Position numbers and translations under genes: made by a program. Below the pieces are notes generated by a model. The model was not told the origin of the DNA, searched no databases, and saw nothing but the letters and a program-made list of their open reading frames with translations. This document shows, piece by piece, positions 27,593 through 38,298 of a stretch of 64,000 nt of DNA (positions within the stretch are counted from its first letter, which is position 1; each line of letters begins with the position of its first letter). Origin of the DNA: Pseudomonadaceae bacterium (GTDB lineage: Bacteria; Pseudomonadota; Gammaproteobacteria; Pseudomonadales; Pseudomonadaceae); assembly GCA_019745275.1 (NCBI GenBank), contig JAIETJ010000062.1, positions 19,709 through 83,708 of the forward strand. Reading direction: 5' to 3'.

Positions 27593-27663
27593 CTAAAGCT
27601 CCTTATTGTTATCGATAATTGGCAGAACATTTAGCATTAGGCCGCCATCAGGGCAACCAATAT

Positions 27664-28113
27664 TCAACGCTGCAGCGGCGTCGTTAAACGCTGCGCCAAC
27701 TCATCGAGCATTTTTTGCTCGCGCTTATCTTCGGCCAAACGCGCCTCTTGTTGATAACGCTGGACCAATTTGCGCAAAGCCTCCAAGCGAGCATAGCGCT
27801 GCTGCCAGACTTCGCGCGCTTTATTGAGGCTATTTAGATGCCACTCCAATGCTTGGCGCTGTTGGCCGATGGCGGTTTCCAACTGCGATAAAAAGCGTTG
27901 ATAGCCCATCAACCACTGACCAGAAACGCCCTGCTGGCCTTTAGTCAACCATTGCTGCTGGTAATCGCCTCGATAGCGCTCTAATTCGCCATGCTTGACC
28001 TCGGCCTGAGTTAGCAACTGCTGACACCGGCCCAAGCTTCTGGCCGCCTCACGCTCGGCGCGTTCGGCCATTTCGATCACTGGGGCTAGTCGACTGGCAC
28101 GGCTGGGCGGCAT
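27664..28113 (-). CDS. fliJ: FliJ, export chaperone/ATPase stalk protein
   Basis: A 149-residue, almost wholly helical and charged coiled-coil protein (for example LEALRKLVQRYQQEARLAED), located just after fliI. FliJ is the central stalk of the FliI ATPase ring. Sequence conservation in this family is low, so the call rests on position, length and coiled-coil character. Confidence 0.92.
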   Translation of the reverse strand: MPPSRASRLAPVIEMAERAEREAARSLGRCQQLLTQAEVKHGELERYRGDYQQQWLTKGQQGVSGQWLMGYQRFLSQLETAIGQQRQALEWHLNSLNKAREVWQQRYARLEALRKLVQRYQQEARLAEDKREQKMLDELAQRLTTPLQR

Positions 28114-28116
28114 GGC

Positions 28117-29475
28117 TTAAACACCTGCCTGCGGGTTAAACAACGCGCTTAGTTGCAGACTGCTTTGCGGCAAACTCTCGCTCTCCGCCAAGCCTTGGCA
28201 CAGGTATTTGGCCATTTGTGGTTGCAGGGCGATGGCCAGATCCGTCTGCGGGTCGCCACCGGGCACATACGCACCCACGCTGATCAGGTCGCGGCTCTGC
28301 TGATAACGCGACCACAACTGTTTAAAACGCTGCGACTCGCGCAGATGCTGCGCAGTAATCACCTGCGGCATCACCCGGCTGATCGAGGCCTCGATATCGA
28401 TGGCCGGATAATGCCCCTCCTCGGCCAAGCGCCGCGACAGCACGATATGCCCGTCGAGCACCCCACGGGCGGCGTCGGCGATCGGGTCTTGTTGGTCATC
28501 GCCCTCCGACAACACGGTGTAAAAGGCGGTAATAGAGCCACCACCAGCCTCGGCATTGCCAGCCCGTTCAACCAACTTTGGCAATTTGGCAAACACCGAG
28601 GGCGGATAACCTTTAGTCGCCGGAGGCTCGCCAATGGCCAATGCGATCTCACGCTGGGCTTGGGCAAAGCGAGTCAGCGAGTCCATCAGCAATAAAACGT
28701 TTTTACCTTTGTCGCGAAAATACTCAGCGATGCGCGTGCAGTACATGGCCGCGCGTAAACGCATCAGCGGCGCCTCATCCGCTGGCGAGGCCACCACCAC
28801 CGAACGTTTTAAGCCTTCTTCACCGAGAATCTGCTCGATAAATTCCTTAACCTCACGACCCCGCTCACCGATCAGCCCGACCACGATAATGTCGGCCTCG
28901 GTAAAACGCGTCATCATCCCCAGCAATACGCTTTTACCCACGCCGGTACCGGCAAACAGGCCCAACCGCTGACCACGCCCCACCGTCAGTAGGGCATTGA
29001 TGCTGCGGATACCCACATCCAATGGCTGATTAATCGGATCGCGCTTCAGTGGATTGATGGTCGGCCCGTCGAGCGGCACCCAGTCTTCGGCTTTCATCCC
29101 GCCCTTGCCATCCAAGGCTCGGCCGGCGCCATCCAGCACCCGTCCGAGCATCGACATGCCCATCGGCAAGCGGCCGGTGTCGGGCATCGGCACAACCCGC
29201 GCACCCGGAGCGATGCCGGCCAGATTACCGACCGGCATCAAGAACACCCGACCGCCAGAAAAACCCATCACTTCAGCCTCAACCTGGACCGGGTGATAGC
29301 TGTCTTGGTTGATTACCATGCAGCGACTGCCCAACGCGGCGCGCAAGCCCTCGGCCTCCAAAGTGAGGCCGACCATACGCAGCAAGCGACCCTCAACTTG
29401 CGGCTGCTCAGGCAGTTTTACCGCCGCTTGATAGCCGCTCAAGCGCTTGGCAAAACTGGTCCGATCAAGGCGCAT
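28117..29475 (-). CDS. fliI: FliI, flagellar export ATPase
   Basis: F1-beta-like ATPase that energises early export. P-loop GTGVGKS at residues 176-182, then [30 protein letters not shown] and the [15 protein letters not shown] block. I use the ATG at 29475 ([12 protein letters not shown]), giving 452 residues as in other pseudomonads; the frame stays open to 29526 with an ATG also at 29487. Its start overlaps the end of fliH by 11 bases. Confidence 0.96.
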   Translation of the reverse strand: MRLDRTSFAKRLSGYQAAVKLPEQPQVEGRLLRMVGLTLEAEGLRAALGSRCMVINQDSYHPVQVEAEVMGFSGGRVFLMPVGNLAGIAPGARVVPMPDTGRLPMGMSMLGRVLDGAGRALDGKGGMKAEDWVPLDGPTINPLKRDPINQPLDVGIRSINALLTVGRGQRLGLFAGTGVGKSVLLGMMTRFTEADIIVVGLIGERGREVKEFIEQILGEEGLKRSVVVASPADEAPLMRLRAAMYCTRIAEYFRDKGKNVLLLMDSLTRFAQAQREIALAIGEPPATKGYPPSVFAKLPKLVERAGNAEAGGGSITAFYTVLSEGDDQQDPIADAARGVLDGHIVLSRRLAEEGHYPAIDIEASISRVMPQVITAQHLRESQRFKQLWSRYQQSRDLISVGAYVPGGDPQTDLAIALQPQMAKYLCQGLAESESLPQSSLQLSALFNPQAGV

Positions 29476-30298
29476 CGGCGTGCTCATCGCCCGAAGGCGC
29501 GTCATCGCCCAATGGCACGTCATCACTTAGTTCCAGCGCTAAATCGGCTAACGGTGGATTGGTGGCTTGCTCTCGCTGCTGCTCAAACAATTGCTTAATC
29601 GCTTGTTCGAGCCGGGTTTCAACGCTGGCGTCAATTTGACTGTGCTCGGTTTCGATCCGACAACCGCCCGGCAGCAACTGCTCATCCTCAAGGATTCGCC
29701 AGTTTTCTTCGTGGCGTTCACGCAGGGCTTTGACCAGCTCGAAGTCTTGCGCATTGATATGAATGCGCACATTGCCAGCCCCCATCGGCAATAACTTAAG
29801 CGCTTCGCTTAATACGCCTTTCAATTGACTGGAGTCGCACTGCAGCTCACGGCGAATCACCTGCCGGCTGATATGGCTAACCAACTGTACTAACGCCTGT
29901 TCGATCTGCTGATCTTGCTCGGCAATTGGCACCAACAACTGCCCCATCAATTGCTCAAGACGCAGCAACTTGGCCTGCAACAGCAGTTCAGCTTCGTGCT
30001 TGGCTTTGATCTGGCCAGCATGGAAACCGTCTTTTTCACCGACCGCAAAGCCTTCGTTGTAGCCGTCTTGGCGAATCGCCTCGAGCTCATCGAGAGTCAA
30101 AGGCTTGACTGATTCAAGCTCGATTTCTTCGCTTTGCGCGCCAGCTTGCTCAGCCAATTCCTCAGCACTAACCGGCGGCGTTTCCGGAAAGTAGGCCGGA
30201 TCACCGGGCGCGGCCTCAAAACTGGGTAAGGCCCAGCGATCAAACGCGCGAACATCTTTGGCGCGAATCAATTCGCTGGGAACATCCTTGGCCGTCAT
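29465..30298 (-). CDS. fliH: FliH, export ATPase regulator
   Basis: 277-residue stator-like partner of FliI. It contains the FliH glycine-repeat region ([15 protein letters not shown], about residues 84-98) and a C-terminal domain with QVIRRELQ, followed by an acidic tail rich in Asp. I use the ATG at 30298 with AGGGG seven bases upstream; the frame is open to a TTG at 30316. Confidence 0.95.
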   Translation of the reverse strand: MTAKDVPSELIRAKDVRAFDRWALPSFEAAPGDPAYFPETPPVSAEELAEQAGAQSEEIELESVKPLTLDELEAIRQDGYNEGFAVGEKDGFHAGQIKAKHEAELLLQAKLLRLEQLMGQLLVPIAEQDQQIEQALVQLVSHISRQVIRRELQCDSSQLKGVLSEALKLLPMGAGNVRIHINAQDFELVKALRERHEENWRILEDEQLLPGGCRIETEHSQIDASVETRLEQAIKQLFEQQREQATNPPLADLALELSDDVPLGDDAPSGDEHADAP

Positions 30299-30321
30299 CG
30301 TTGCGCCCCTAGTCAATTTTA

Positions 30322-30343
30322 GTGGCCTAAGCGTGGCCTAAGC
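30322..30343. repeat. Tandem 11-base repeat in the fliG-fliH gap
   Basis: GTGGCCTAAGC occurs twice head to tail (30322-30332 and 30333-30343) in the 107-base gap between fliG and fliH. No function is recognised. Confidence 0.5.
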
Positions 30344-30405
30344 GGCCGTTAAAAACCACCTAGATTGCCGATAGAGCGGCGCCGCCTAAGTTTTTCAACC
30401 AGTGT

Positions 30406-31422
30406 TTAAATCATCGCCTCGCCGCCGGCACCGCCGAGCATAATCTCGCCAGCATCGGCCATGCGCCGAGCGATGGTGAGCACTTCTTTTTGCGCGGTTT
30501 CTACATCGCTCACCCGCACCGGCCCGCGCGCTTCAAGGTCATCGCGGAGCAATTCGGCCGCACGTTTGGACATGTTCTTAAAGACTTTCTCGCGAATGGC
30601 CTCGTCCGCCCCCTTGAGCGCGATCACCAGCACATCGGAGGAAACCTCCCGCAGCAACGCCTGAATGCCCTTATCATCAACATCGGCAAGGTTGTCGAAG
30701 ACGAACATCAAGTCTTCGATTTGCGTGGACAAGTCTTCATCGACCTCACGAATCGAATCCATCAACTGCCCTTCGATCGAGCTATCGAGGAAGTTCATGA
30801 TATCCGCCGCCCGCTTAACCCCACCCATGGTGGCGCGCGATGTGTTGGCACTGCCGGAAAACTGCTTCTCTAAAATCAGGTTGAGTTCTTTCAGGGCGGC
30901 CGGCTGCACGGTGTTCAGTGACGACACCCGCAAGACGATATCCAAGCGCACCTTATGGTCGAAATGGCCGAGCACTTCGCCGGCTTGATCGGGGTCTAAA
31001 TAGGCCACCACAATGGCTTGAATTTGCGGGTGTTCGAGGCGGATCACGTCGGCCACGGCACGCGGCTCCATCCACTTCAGGCTGTCTAAGCCGCTGGTGC
31101 TGCCGCCGAGCAAAATTCGATCAATCAGGTTGCCGGCTTTGTCTTCACCCAAGGCTTGGGTGAGCATCTTGCGGATATAACCGTCGGCCCCGACGCCTAG
31201 GCTGGTTTGATCGCCGACTGTTTCGACAAACTCACCCATGACCCCTTCAACTTGCTCACGCTGCACATTACCCATATGTGACATGGCCACGCCAACCCGC
31301 TGCACCTCTTTCGGGCTGAGATGGCGCAGCACTTGCGCAGCATCGGTTTCGCCTAGCGAGAGCAGCAAAATGGCTGCTTTATCGACTTTGCTCAATTTGG
31401 CAGGGGTGCGTGCTTCACTCAT
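30406..31422 (-). CDS. fliG: FliG, rotor switch protein
   Basis: 338 residues with the N-terminal FliF-binding domain (AAILLLSLGETDAAQVLRHL), the middle domain around EHPQIQAIVVAYLD, and the C-terminal torque domain whose charged helix (IREKVFKNMSKRAAELLRDD) interacts with stators. It follows fliF by 17 bases. Confidence 0.98.
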   Translation of the reverse strand: MSEARTPAKLSKVDKAAILLLSLGETDAAQVLRHLSPKEVQRVGVAMSHMGNVQREQVEGVMGEFVETVGDQTSLGVGADGYIRKMLTQALGEDKAGNLIDRILLGGSTSGLDSLKWMEPRAVADVIRLEHPQIQAIVVAYLDPDQAGEVLGHFDHKVRLDIVLRVSSLNTVQPAALKELNLILEKQFSGSANTSRATMGGVKRAADIMNFLDSSIEGQLMDSIREVDEDLSTQIEDLMFVFDNLADVDDKGIQALLREVSSDVLVIALKGADEAIREKVFKNMSKRAAELLRDDLEARGPVRVSDVETAQKEVLTIARRMADAGEIMLGGAGGEAMI

Positions 31423-31439
31423 ATTGGTTAACCCACAGT

Positions 31440-33233
31440 TTATTCGCCATCATTGATCCATTCTTTAACAACCTGCGCCACGCGCCCGGCATCTTCAGCC
31501 ACCAGCCCTTTGATGGCGTTCAGTTGTGCATCATAACCCTCAGTCGGGCTAGGCAGCAGGATGCTTTGCGGGCCACCGATACTAACCCGATCTTCGGCCA
31601 AATCGGCGCCATAGCCGCCCATTGCACCCAGCGCCACATCACCGCCATGACCGCCGCCGCCCGCTGAATCTTTGCCAGCGCTGCTGATGTTCTTCAGCAC
31701 GGGCTTGAGCACACCAAACACCAGCACCAAAATAAACAGCACGCCCAGCACTTGCTTAATAATGTCCCAGAACCACGGCTGGGTGTAGAACGGAATGCTG
31801 ATAATTTCGTCGCCATCTTGCGCGGCGAAAGGCGCATTAATCACACTGACGCTATCGCCACGACTGGCATCAAAACCCACCGAGTCTTGTACCAAACGGG
31901 TGAAGCGAGCCAACTCAGCCGCCGACCAAGGCACATGAGTAACTTCAGCGGTTTTCGCGTCGACTTTAGTCTGATCATCCAGCACCACCGCCACCGACAA
32001 GCGCCGCAAGCGACCTTGTTGCTGCTTGGTATAGCTCACCGAACGATCCAGTTCATAGTTTCGCGTGGATTGCTCGCGCTTGTCGGCTGGGAATGGCGCC
32101 AACATCGGCTGCCCCGTGGCCGGATCATTTATCTGCTGACCATTGGCATCCAGCAGCGGATTACCCGCAGCGATCGCCGCCGGAGCTCCAGCGGCAGGCG
32201 CACCACCCGTGGTCTGCGGCGCCGCAGAAGGTCCAGGTGGCTGATTGCTCAGCGCGCCAGGTACGCCTTGCGCGCCCGAGCCTGCCTGACGTTGTTCATT
32301 AACCTTTTGTTCGCTGCGCAGCGCCGGCTGGTCGGGGTTAAACATCTCCGAGGTCGACTCCACCGCACTGAAATCAACGTCTGCCGATACTTCAGCTTTG
32401 TACTTACCCGAGCCCAACACGGGTTGCAAAATATTGTGTACCCGCTGGGTAAACATACCCTCCATGCGCCGGCTGTAATCGTACTGTTTGCCGGCCATGC
32501 TCAGTTCGGAGTTCTCGCCTTGCGAGGAGAGTAAAGCGCCCTTTTGATCAACCACGGTAACTTGCGACTTGTCCAACTCAGGCACGCTGGTGGCGACCAA
32601 ATTAACAATCGCCATCACCTGACCGGCCTCCAAGCTACGCCCCGGATACAAATCCACCAACACCGAGGCGGTGGGTTTACGCTCATCGCGGACGAACACC
32701 GAGCTCTTCGGGATGGCCAAGTGCACCCGCGCCGACTTAACGTTATTCAGGCTCGAAACGGTACGGGCCAACTCGCCCTCAAGGCTGCGCCGATAACGGG
32801 TCGCTTCCATAAACTGGCTGGTGCCTAGACCCTGTTCCTGATCGAGCATCTCAAAACCATGATTACCGTCGCTGGGGGCCACCCCAACCGCGGCTAACTT
32901 TAGGCGGGCGCGCGCCAAGTCATCCGCTTTAACCAGCAAGGCACCCGAGTTAGGTTCAAGGGTGTAAGCGATGTCTGCGGCGGTCAGTGTCTCGATCACC
33001 TGATTGGTGTCCAACCCCGACAAGCTGCCATACAGTGGCCGATAATCGGGCTGCTGCGACCAGAGCACCACAGCAAAACCCAGCGCCACACTGGCGGCCA
33101 AGCCGACCAGCAAGCCGACTTGGCGGAGCATGCTCATGCCGGAGAGATTTTCTAAAAACGTTAAACCAAACAGCGGCGGCGTTGCTGGCGCTGCGCCAGT
33201 GGTTGCCGGCAGGGTATCGAGGGCTGTGGCCAT
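31440..33233 (-). CDS. fliF: FliF, MS-ring protein
   Basis: Founding ring of the basal body, 597 residues. An N-terminal membrane helix at about 36-60 and a C-terminal one at about 480-500 bracket the periplasmic ring-building domains (LDTNQVIETLTAADI; TRYRRSLEGELARTV). A Pro/Ala/Gly-rich disordered insert lies at about 320-370. The C-terminal tail binds FliG. Confidence 0.97.
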   Translation of the reverse strand: MATALDTLPATTGAAPATPPLFGLTFLENLSGMSMLRQVGLLVGLAASVALGFAVVLWSQQPDYRPLYGSLSGLDTNQVIETLTAADIAYTLEPNSGALLVKADDLARARLKLAAVGVAPSDGNHGFEMLDQEQGLGTSQFMEATRYRRSLEGELARTVSSLNNVKSARVHLAIPKSSVFVRDERKPTASVLVDLYPGRSLEAGQVMAIVNLVATSVPELDKSQVTVVDQKGALLSSQGENSELSMAGKQYDYSRRMEGMFTQRVHNILQPVLGSGKYKAEVSADVDFSAVESTSEMFNPDQPALRSEQKVNEQRQAGSGAQGVPGALSNQPPGPSAAPQTTGGAPAAGAPAAIAAGNPLLDANGQQINDPATGQPMLAPFPADKREQSTRNYELDRSVSYTKQQQGRLRRLSVAVVLDDQTKVDAKTAEVTHVPWSAAELARFTRLVQDSVGFDASRGDSVSVINAPFAAQDGDEIISIPFYTQPWFWDIIKQVLGVLFILVLVFGVLKPVLKNISSAGKDSAGGGGHGGDVALGAMGGYGADLAEDRVSIGGPQSILLPSPTEGYDAQLNAIKGLVAEDAGRVAQVVKEWINDGE

Positions 33234-33248
33234 GACTTAATCTCGCTG

Positions 33249-33578
33249 TTAAACCGGCATCTGCATGATGTCTTGATAGGCCTGAACCAGTTTATTGCGC
33301 ACCTGGGTCACGGCCTGAAACGAGACGCTGGATTTTTGCGCAGCGATCATCACATCGGTCAGATCAATCCCGCTCTTGCCCATTTCAAAGGCCGTGGCCA
33401 ACTGGCTGGAGGCTTGCTGGGTATCGTTGACCTTATTGACGGCCTGTCCAAGCATATCGCTGAAGCTCGGCGCACCGACTTCCTGCACGCTGGCCGTGGG
33501 TTTTGGCCGCGCCATCGCCTCGGTCTGCATGGAGCGCATTTCCAACATCAGACGATTGAATTCGATACCTTGGCTCAT
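33249..33578 (-). CDS. fliE: FliE, MS-ring/rod adaptor
   Basis: 109-residue junction protein between MS ring and rod, with [18 protein letters not shown] and the C-terminal [21 protein letters not shown] use the ATG at 33578 with GGAGG exactly five bases upstream; four more in-frame codons precede it. First gene of the fliEFGHIJ unit, behind a sigma-54 element. Confidence 0.97.
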   Translation of the reverse strand: MSQGIEFNRLMLEMRSMQTEAMARPKPTASVQEVGAPSFSDMLGQAVNKVNDTQQASSQLATAFEMGKSGIDLTDVMIAAQKSSVSFQAVTQVRNKLVQAYQDIMQMPV

Positions 33579-33635
33579 CACATCCTCCACTGGCCGCAGT
33601 TTTTTTGACGCTTTGCGGCGCGATAACCAGAGGAT

Positions 33636-33651
33636 TGCAACAAGAGTGCCA
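33636..33651 (-). promoter_or_regulatory. Sigma-54 promoter upstream of fliE
   Basis: Minus strand TGGCACTCTTGTTGCA matches TGGCAC-N5-TTGCA perfectly in both boxes. The predicted start is near 33625, about 46 bases before the fliE ATG. In P. aeruginosa fliE is a sigma-54 gene under FleQ/FleR control. Confidence 0.88.
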
Positions 33652-33712
33652 GCTAATGGCGACTGGCGGAGTTTGTGACGCCAGAGTAATGATTTAAGCC
33701 TGTGACAAACAA

Positions 33713-33746
33713 AATCGCGGTTTTAGCTCAGGCTAAAACCGCGATT
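33713..33746 (-). terminator. 15-base-pair hairpin after fleR
   Basis: A perfect 15-base stem (AATCGCGGTTTTAGC with GCTAAAACCGCGATT) closes a 4-base loop, 52 bases downstream of the fleR stop. On the minus strand it is followed by TTGTTTG. It insulates fleR from the fliE promoter. Confidence 0.75.
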
Positions 33747-33798
33747 ATTTGCAACAACTGCCGGCGCACAGACGATGCTTTAGCGCACCGCGCGCCAA

Positions 33799-35238
33799 TC
33801 AACTGGCGAACAAGTACGACTCCACATCCATGCCGGCATCGCGCATCTGTGCCAGCTTGTAACGCAAGGTCCGCGGACTGATTCCCAGTCGATCCGCCGC
33901 TTCTTTGCGCCGACCACGCTCGGCGCGCAGGGTATCGACAATTAACTGGAACTCACGGCGGCGCAAATCTTCACCGAGCGCGCCGTTCGCCACCGCCATA
34001 CTGCTGTCGGCCAGTACCCGCTCAGCAAAGCTTGACGCGGGCGAACTCGGCAACACGGGCGCCACGGGCAACATCGAGGGCAGCAACGGCGGGCTGATGG
34101 CTTGGCCAATTTGCGTGCCCAGACAAAGATCTTGCGGCTGAATCAAGCCGCCCTGTTGCAAGATCAAAGCGCGCTGAATGGCATTATCCAGCTCACGGAC
34201 ATTGCCCGGCCAAGGATGACTGGTTAAACAAGCTTGGGCCGCCGTCGACAGCCGCACACTGGCGTGATTCATTTTTTTCACATGCTTGGCCAGCAAGCGT
34301 TCGGCCAACGGCAGAATGTCGCCGGTGCGCTCACGCAAAGGCCGCCAAGCCAAAGGGAACACCGACAAGCGATAGTACAAATCCTCACGAAAGCGCCCCG
34401 CCGCCACCTCACCTGCCAGATCACGGTTACTGGTGGCCAGCACGCGAATATCCAGGTTAATCGGCTTACGCGCACCGACCCTCTCCACCTCACGTTCCTG
34501 CAACACGCGCAACAACTTGGCTTGCAAGCCCAGCGGCATTTCGGAAATTTCATCGAGCAAAATACTGCCGCCCTCAGCCAACTCAAACTTGCCGGGCTGC
34601 GCGGCAATAGCGCCGGTAAAGGCGCCTTTTTCATGACCGAACAGGGTGGCTTCCAACATATTGTCGGGGATAGCCGCGCAATTAATGGCAATAAAGGGTT
34701 TATTGGCGCGCGGCGATTGCTCGTGGATATAGCGCGCTAACACTTCTTTGCCGGTACCCGACTCGCCGGTTATTAATACCGTTGACTCACTCTGGGCCAC
34801 CCGTGCGGCTAATTCGAGTAGCTGCTGACTGGCCGGCTCGCACGCCACCGGCCCTTCGCCGGCAACCGCGGTTACGCGACCCAAGGCGTGCCGTGCCACC
34901 AGATCGAGCAAAGTTTTCGGCTCAAAAGGCTTCACCAGATAATCCGCTGCGCCTTGGCGCATGGCATCCACCGCCCGCTCAACCGCACCGAAGGCTGTCA
35001 TCAACAGCACCGGCAGTTGCGGGTAACGCGCACGCACGTGGGCCAGCAACTGATGACCGTCCATGCCGGGCATATTCACATCACTGACCAGCAAGCTGAA
35101 CGACTCTTGGCCCAGCGCCTGCACCGCCGCCTCGGCGCAATCCACCGCACGACAAGCATGCCCACCCAGCATCAGGGTATCCACCAAGGCTTCACGTAGC
35201 GCCCGGTCATCCTCGACCAACAAAACTTTAGCCAGCAT
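33799..35238 (-). CDS. fleR: FleR, sigma-54 response regulator
   Basis: 479-residue NtrC-type activator. Receiver with D53 (VSDVNMPGMDG) and KPFEP; AAA+ domain with Walker A GESGTGKE and the sigma-54 loop GAFTGA; C-terminal Fis-type helix-turn-helix (EAADRLGISPRTLRYKLAQM). Phosphorylated by FleS, it activates hook-basal-body genes. I use the ATG at 35238 with AGGAG eight bases upstream; the frame extends to 35301. It starts five bases after the fleS stop. Confidence 0.97.
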   Translation of the reverse strand: MLAKVLLVEDDRALREALVDTLMLGGHACRAVDCAEAAVQALGQESFSLLVSDVNMPGMDGHQLLAHVRARYPQLPVLLMTAFGAVERAVDAMRQGAADYLVKPFEPKTLLDLVARHALGRVTAVAGEGPVACEPASQQLLELAARVAQSESTVLITGESGTGKEVLARYIHEQSPRANKPFIAINCAAIPDNMLEATLFGHEKGAFTGAIAAQPGKFELAEGGSILLDEISEMPLGLQAKLLRVLQEREVERVGARKPINLDIRVLATSNRDLAGEVAAGRFREDLYYRLSVFPLAWRPLRERTGDILPLAERLLAKHVKKMNHASVRLSTAAQACLTSHPWPGNVRELDNAIQRALILQQGGLIQPQDLCLGTQIGQAISPPLLPSMLPVAPVLPSSPASSFAERVLADSSMAVANGALGEDLRRREFQLIVDTLRAERGRRKEAADRLGISPRTLRYKLAQMRDAGMDVESYLFAS

Positions 35239-35243
35239 GACAG

Positions 35244-36458
35244 TTACTCCTGTGCGGTGAATTGCGCCGCGTGAATCAGCGGCAAGGTCAGAATCGCGCA
35301 CGTGCCACGGGCCACCGTGGAGCGCAATTGCAAATGGCCCTGATGCGCACGAGCCACGGCATGTACCACCGCCAAGCCCAAACCAGTGCCAGTGGTTTTA
35401 GTGGTGAAAAACGGCTCACCTAAACGGGCCAAAATAGCCTTATCGATGCCATTACCGTTGTCGCTGATGCACAGCCGCAGCGAGTTGCCACGGCTGTATA
35501 GATGCACCTTTAAGCGCGAGGCAGGGCCTGCCGCCTGCAAGGCGTTATCGACCAGATTCATCAACGCGCCGACCAGGGTGTCGCGATTGCACAGCAACTC
35601 GCCGGTGTGACTGTCGCACTGCCAGCGCACGGCGCGATCTTGCACATGCACCTCGGCCGAAGCCCGCAAAGCATCCAGCAAGGCTTTAGGGGTTAGGCGA
35701 TCAGGCAGCGGCAAGTCGCCACGAGCGAACACCAGCATGTCGCGAACTTGATGCTCCAGTTCGTGCAAACGCTCTTTCAGCCGCCCAGCAAAGCGTTGCT
35801 GCTGCTCGGCCGGCAGCACCTGCTCAGTCAAATGACTGGCATACAGCAAGGCTGCCGACAGCGGCGTGCGAATTTGATGGGCTAACGAGGTGACCATCCG
35901 GCCCAGCGCCGACAAGCGCTCATGCCGCGACAGCTGCTCTTGCAAGCGTCGGGTTTCAGTCAGGTCGGTGAGCAGAATAAGCTGCCCCGGCTCACCGTTC
36001 AGCGAACGCGTGGCCATGGCTAAACGTCGGCCGTCTTTGAGAGAGATTTCGTGGCCATCGTCTTCGCGCGGAGCAAAGTTGCGGGCAATCACCAAGCGCC
36101 AGAGCATGCCCACCAAGGGCAAACCCAGAAAACCACAAGCGGCTGGATTGGCATCGCGCACCACGCCCTGGCCATCGAGCACTACCACCCCACCGGGAAG
36201 CAAATCGAGCAGGCTTTGCAGGCGCTGGGCGAGGCGCTCCTTCTCGGCCAGCTCAGTAATCCGCTGAGCACTGACCTGTGCCAACTGACCATTCAACTCA
36301 GCCACTTGAGTCTCAAGCAAGCTGTAAGAGTCGTTGAGCTGCAACGACATCTGATTGAACACGTTGAGTGCCTGCTCCAAGTTGACCCGGGTAGCCGGTT
36401 CAACGGCAGCAGGAGCCTGAAGGTCAGTGGCAGGGATGAGGCGGGTGACTGTATTCAT
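35244..36458 (-). CDS. fleS: FleS, sensor histidine kinase
   Basis: 404-residue soluble kinase without membrane segments. An N-terminal coiled coil (about 28-85) leads into a PAS domain (about 85-170), then the H-box with H194 (LAHQIRTPLSAAL) and an HATPase domain (NLVDNALQAAG; DNGNGID; GLGLAVV). Partner of FleR. A sigma-54 element sits 53-68 bases upstream, as known for the FleQ-activated fleSR operon. Confidence 0.97.
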   Translation of the reverse strand: MNTVTRLIPATDLQAPAAVEPATRVNLEQALNVFNQMSLQLNDSYSLLETQVAELNGQLAQVSAQRITELAEKERLAQRLQSLLDLLPGGVVVLDGQGVVRDANPAACGFLGLPLVGMLWRLVIARNFAPREDDGHEISLKDGRRLAMATRSLNGEPGQLILLTDLTETRRLQEQLSRHERLSALGRMVTSLAHQIRTPLSAALLYASHLTEQVLPAEQQQRFAGRLKERLHELEHQVRDMLVFARGDLPLPDRLTPKALLDALRASAEVHVQDRAVRWQCDSHTGELLCNRDTLVGALMNLVDNALQAAGPASRLKVHLYSRGNSLRLCISDNGNGIDKAILARLGEPFFTTKTTGTGLGLAVVHAVARAHQGHLQLRSTVARGTCAILTLPLIHAAQFTAQE

Positions 36459-36510
36459 AGTTCTCTCTCGCGCTGCGAGCCGTCATAAAACGGTCTACTA
36501 AGAGAGAACT

Positions 36511-36526
36511 AGCAATACTTGTGCCT
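36511..36526 (-). promoter_or_regulatory. Sigma-54 promoter upstream of fleS
   Basis: Minus strand AGGCACAAGTATTGCT matches TGGCAC-N5-TTGCT except for the first base, with exact GG-GC spacing. Predicted start near 36500, about 42 bases before the fleS ATG. Confidence 0.75.
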
Positions 36527-36578
36527 AAAAATAATATCGTTATTTTTCAATGCTTTAAATATGGATTATCGCAGCGCG

Positions 36579-38057
36579 TCAATCCTCCGACGACTCTTCC
36601 TCGTCGTCACGCCGATTCATCCCGTACTTACGCATCTTCTCCACCAGCGTGGTACGACGAATCCGCAAACGCTCAGCAGCCCGCGCCACAACACCGCCTG
36701 CGTCATCCAACGCCTGCTGAATCAAGCCCTGCTCAAGGTTGCCCAGATAGTCTTTTAAATCCAAGCCTTCGGCCGGCAATACCGCCGGTGCATCGATACC
36801 AGGCAAACCGGCGCTAATGGCCGCACGCTCTTGCAAGTCGTCACGCAAACTGGCTGCCAATTGTTCGTCTTCATCGTCCACATGGCGGAATTTTTTCGGC
36901 AACTCCATCACGCCGATCACCCCATACGGATGCATGATCGCCATGCGCTCGACGAGGTTGGCCAACTCTCGCACATTACCCGGCCAATCATGCTGACAGA
37001 GCGACATAATCGCCGCGGAATTAAAGCGAATCGAACCGCGTTTTTCGAACTCCATGCGCGAGATCAACTCGTTCATCAGCAGCGGAATGTCTTCGACCCG
37101 CTCACGCATCGGCGCCATTTCGATGGGGAACACGTTTAAGCGATAAAACAGATCTTCGCGAAAAGTGCCGTCCTCAATCATCTTCTCCAGATTCTTGTGG
37201 GTCGCAGTGATGATGCGCACATCGACGCTCTGGGTTTTATTACTGCCGACCCGTTCAAAGGTGCGCTCTTGCAGCACGCGCAGCAATTTGACCTGCATCG
37301 GTAAAGGCATGTCACCGATCTCATCGAGAAACAGCGTGCCGCCGTTGGCCAACTCAAAACGCCCGGCGCGGCTGGTAATGGCACCGGTAAAAGCGCCTTT
37401 CTCGTGACCAAACAACTCGCTTTCGAGTAACTCTGCAGGAATAGCCCCGCAATTAACCGGCACAAAGGGCGCATCGCGACGCTTGGAGTGATAGTGCAGA
37501 TTGCGCGCCACCACCTCTTTACCGGTGCCGGACTCACCCAAAATCAACACGCTGGCATCGGTATCGACCACTTGCTGCATCATCTGCCGCACTTGCTGAA
37601 TGGCGCGACTGGTACCGACTAAGCTGCGAAACAAATTCGGTTCGCGCTGACGGCCACGCTCACGGGCCTGATCGTACATCTCGCGGAATACCTGGACGCG
37701 GTGCAGCGAGTCGAGCAATTTGTTGTAGCTCGGCGGCATTTCCAAACTAACCAAAACACGCCGGCGAATATCTTCTGGCCACTCAGCGGGAACCTGAGCA
37801 TCGAGCAGCACCGTCGGTAAAAACTCATCCCAAGCGCCGAGCTGTTTAAGTAGCTCTAATGCGCCGCCCTTAGTTGCCACTTCGCCGAGCAATACACTTA
37901 GCACTTCGCGGCTAGATTCCAATCCAGCCACAACTTGCGCCCAGTCGGCGCTGCCGCAGGCTAAGTGATCCTCACCGAGAAAATTCAAAATCACCGCCAT
38001 CTGCAGGCGGCGTTCGCTGTTGTCGTCAATCAGAAGCAGTTTGGTTGCGCGCCACAT
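36579..38057 (-). CDS. fleQ: FleQ, master flagellar regulator
   Basis: 492-residue sigma-54 activator and c-di-GMP receptor. The N-terminal receiver-like domain starts [11 protein letters not shown] but has glycine where the phospho-aspartate should be (VLLGEVA), as in known FleQ. The c-di-GMP R-switch LFRS is at residues 142-145. AAA+ domain with GESGTGKE and GAFTGA; Fis-type helix-turn-helix near the C-terminus ([20 protein letters not shown]). An acidic tail ends the protein. Confidence 0.98.
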   Translation of the reverse strand: MWRATKLLLIDDNSERRLQMAVILNFLGEDHLACGSADWAQVVAGLESSREVLSVLLGEVATKGGALELLKQLGAWDEFLPTVLLDAQVPAEWPEDIRRRVLVSLEMPPSYNKLLDSLHRVQVFREMYDQARERGRQREPNLFRSLVGTSRAIQQVRQMMQQVVDTDASVLILGESGTGKEVVARNLHYHSKRRDAPFVPVNCGAIPAELLESELFGHEKGAFTGAITSRAGRFELANGGTLFLDEIGDMPLPMQVKLLRVLQERTFERVGSNKTQSVDVRIITATHKNLEKMIEDGTFREDLFYRLNVFPIEMAPMRERVEDIPLLMNELISRMEFEKRGSIRFNSAAIMSLCQHDWPGNVRELANLVERMAIMHPYGVIGVMELPKKFRHVDDEDEQLAASLRDDLQERAAISAGLPGIDAPAVLPAEGLDLKDYLGNLEQGLIQQALDDAGGVVARAAERLRIRRTTLVEKMRKYGMNRRDDEEESSED

Positions 38058-38130
38058 CTTATTTTTATACTCGACAGCTTAAAGGGAGATCCGCCAGCCA
38101 CAATTGCAGCCACTGCGGCACATGGCCATT

Positions 38131-38159
38131 AGTAAAGTCAAAAGCCGGGCAATAGTCAA
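38131..38159 (-). promoter_or_regulatory. Putative sigma-70 promoter for fleQ
   Basis: Minus strand TTGACT (38154-38159), a 17-base spacer and TTTACT (38131-38136) form a plausible sigma-70 promoter about 67 bases upstream of the fleQ ATG. fleQ is known to use a sigma-70 promoter in P. aeruginosa. No Vfr site was recognised. Confidence 0.5.
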
Positions 38160-38298
38160 TTTTATGGCGTGATTTTTTTGCCTTTCCGATCAATAACTTA
38201 AGCGCACAAAGAAAGGAATGCAGAGAGATTCAGGAGGATTACAGCCGAGCGAGGGTAAAACGAGGGAAATTGACGCCACGATCAATATAAATCGCAGC

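Noticed and set aside
27606..27640. Sigma-28-like CGATAA box upstream of hsbA
   Set aside because: The distance to any TAAA-type -35 is two bases short and the rest of the -10 box does not match.
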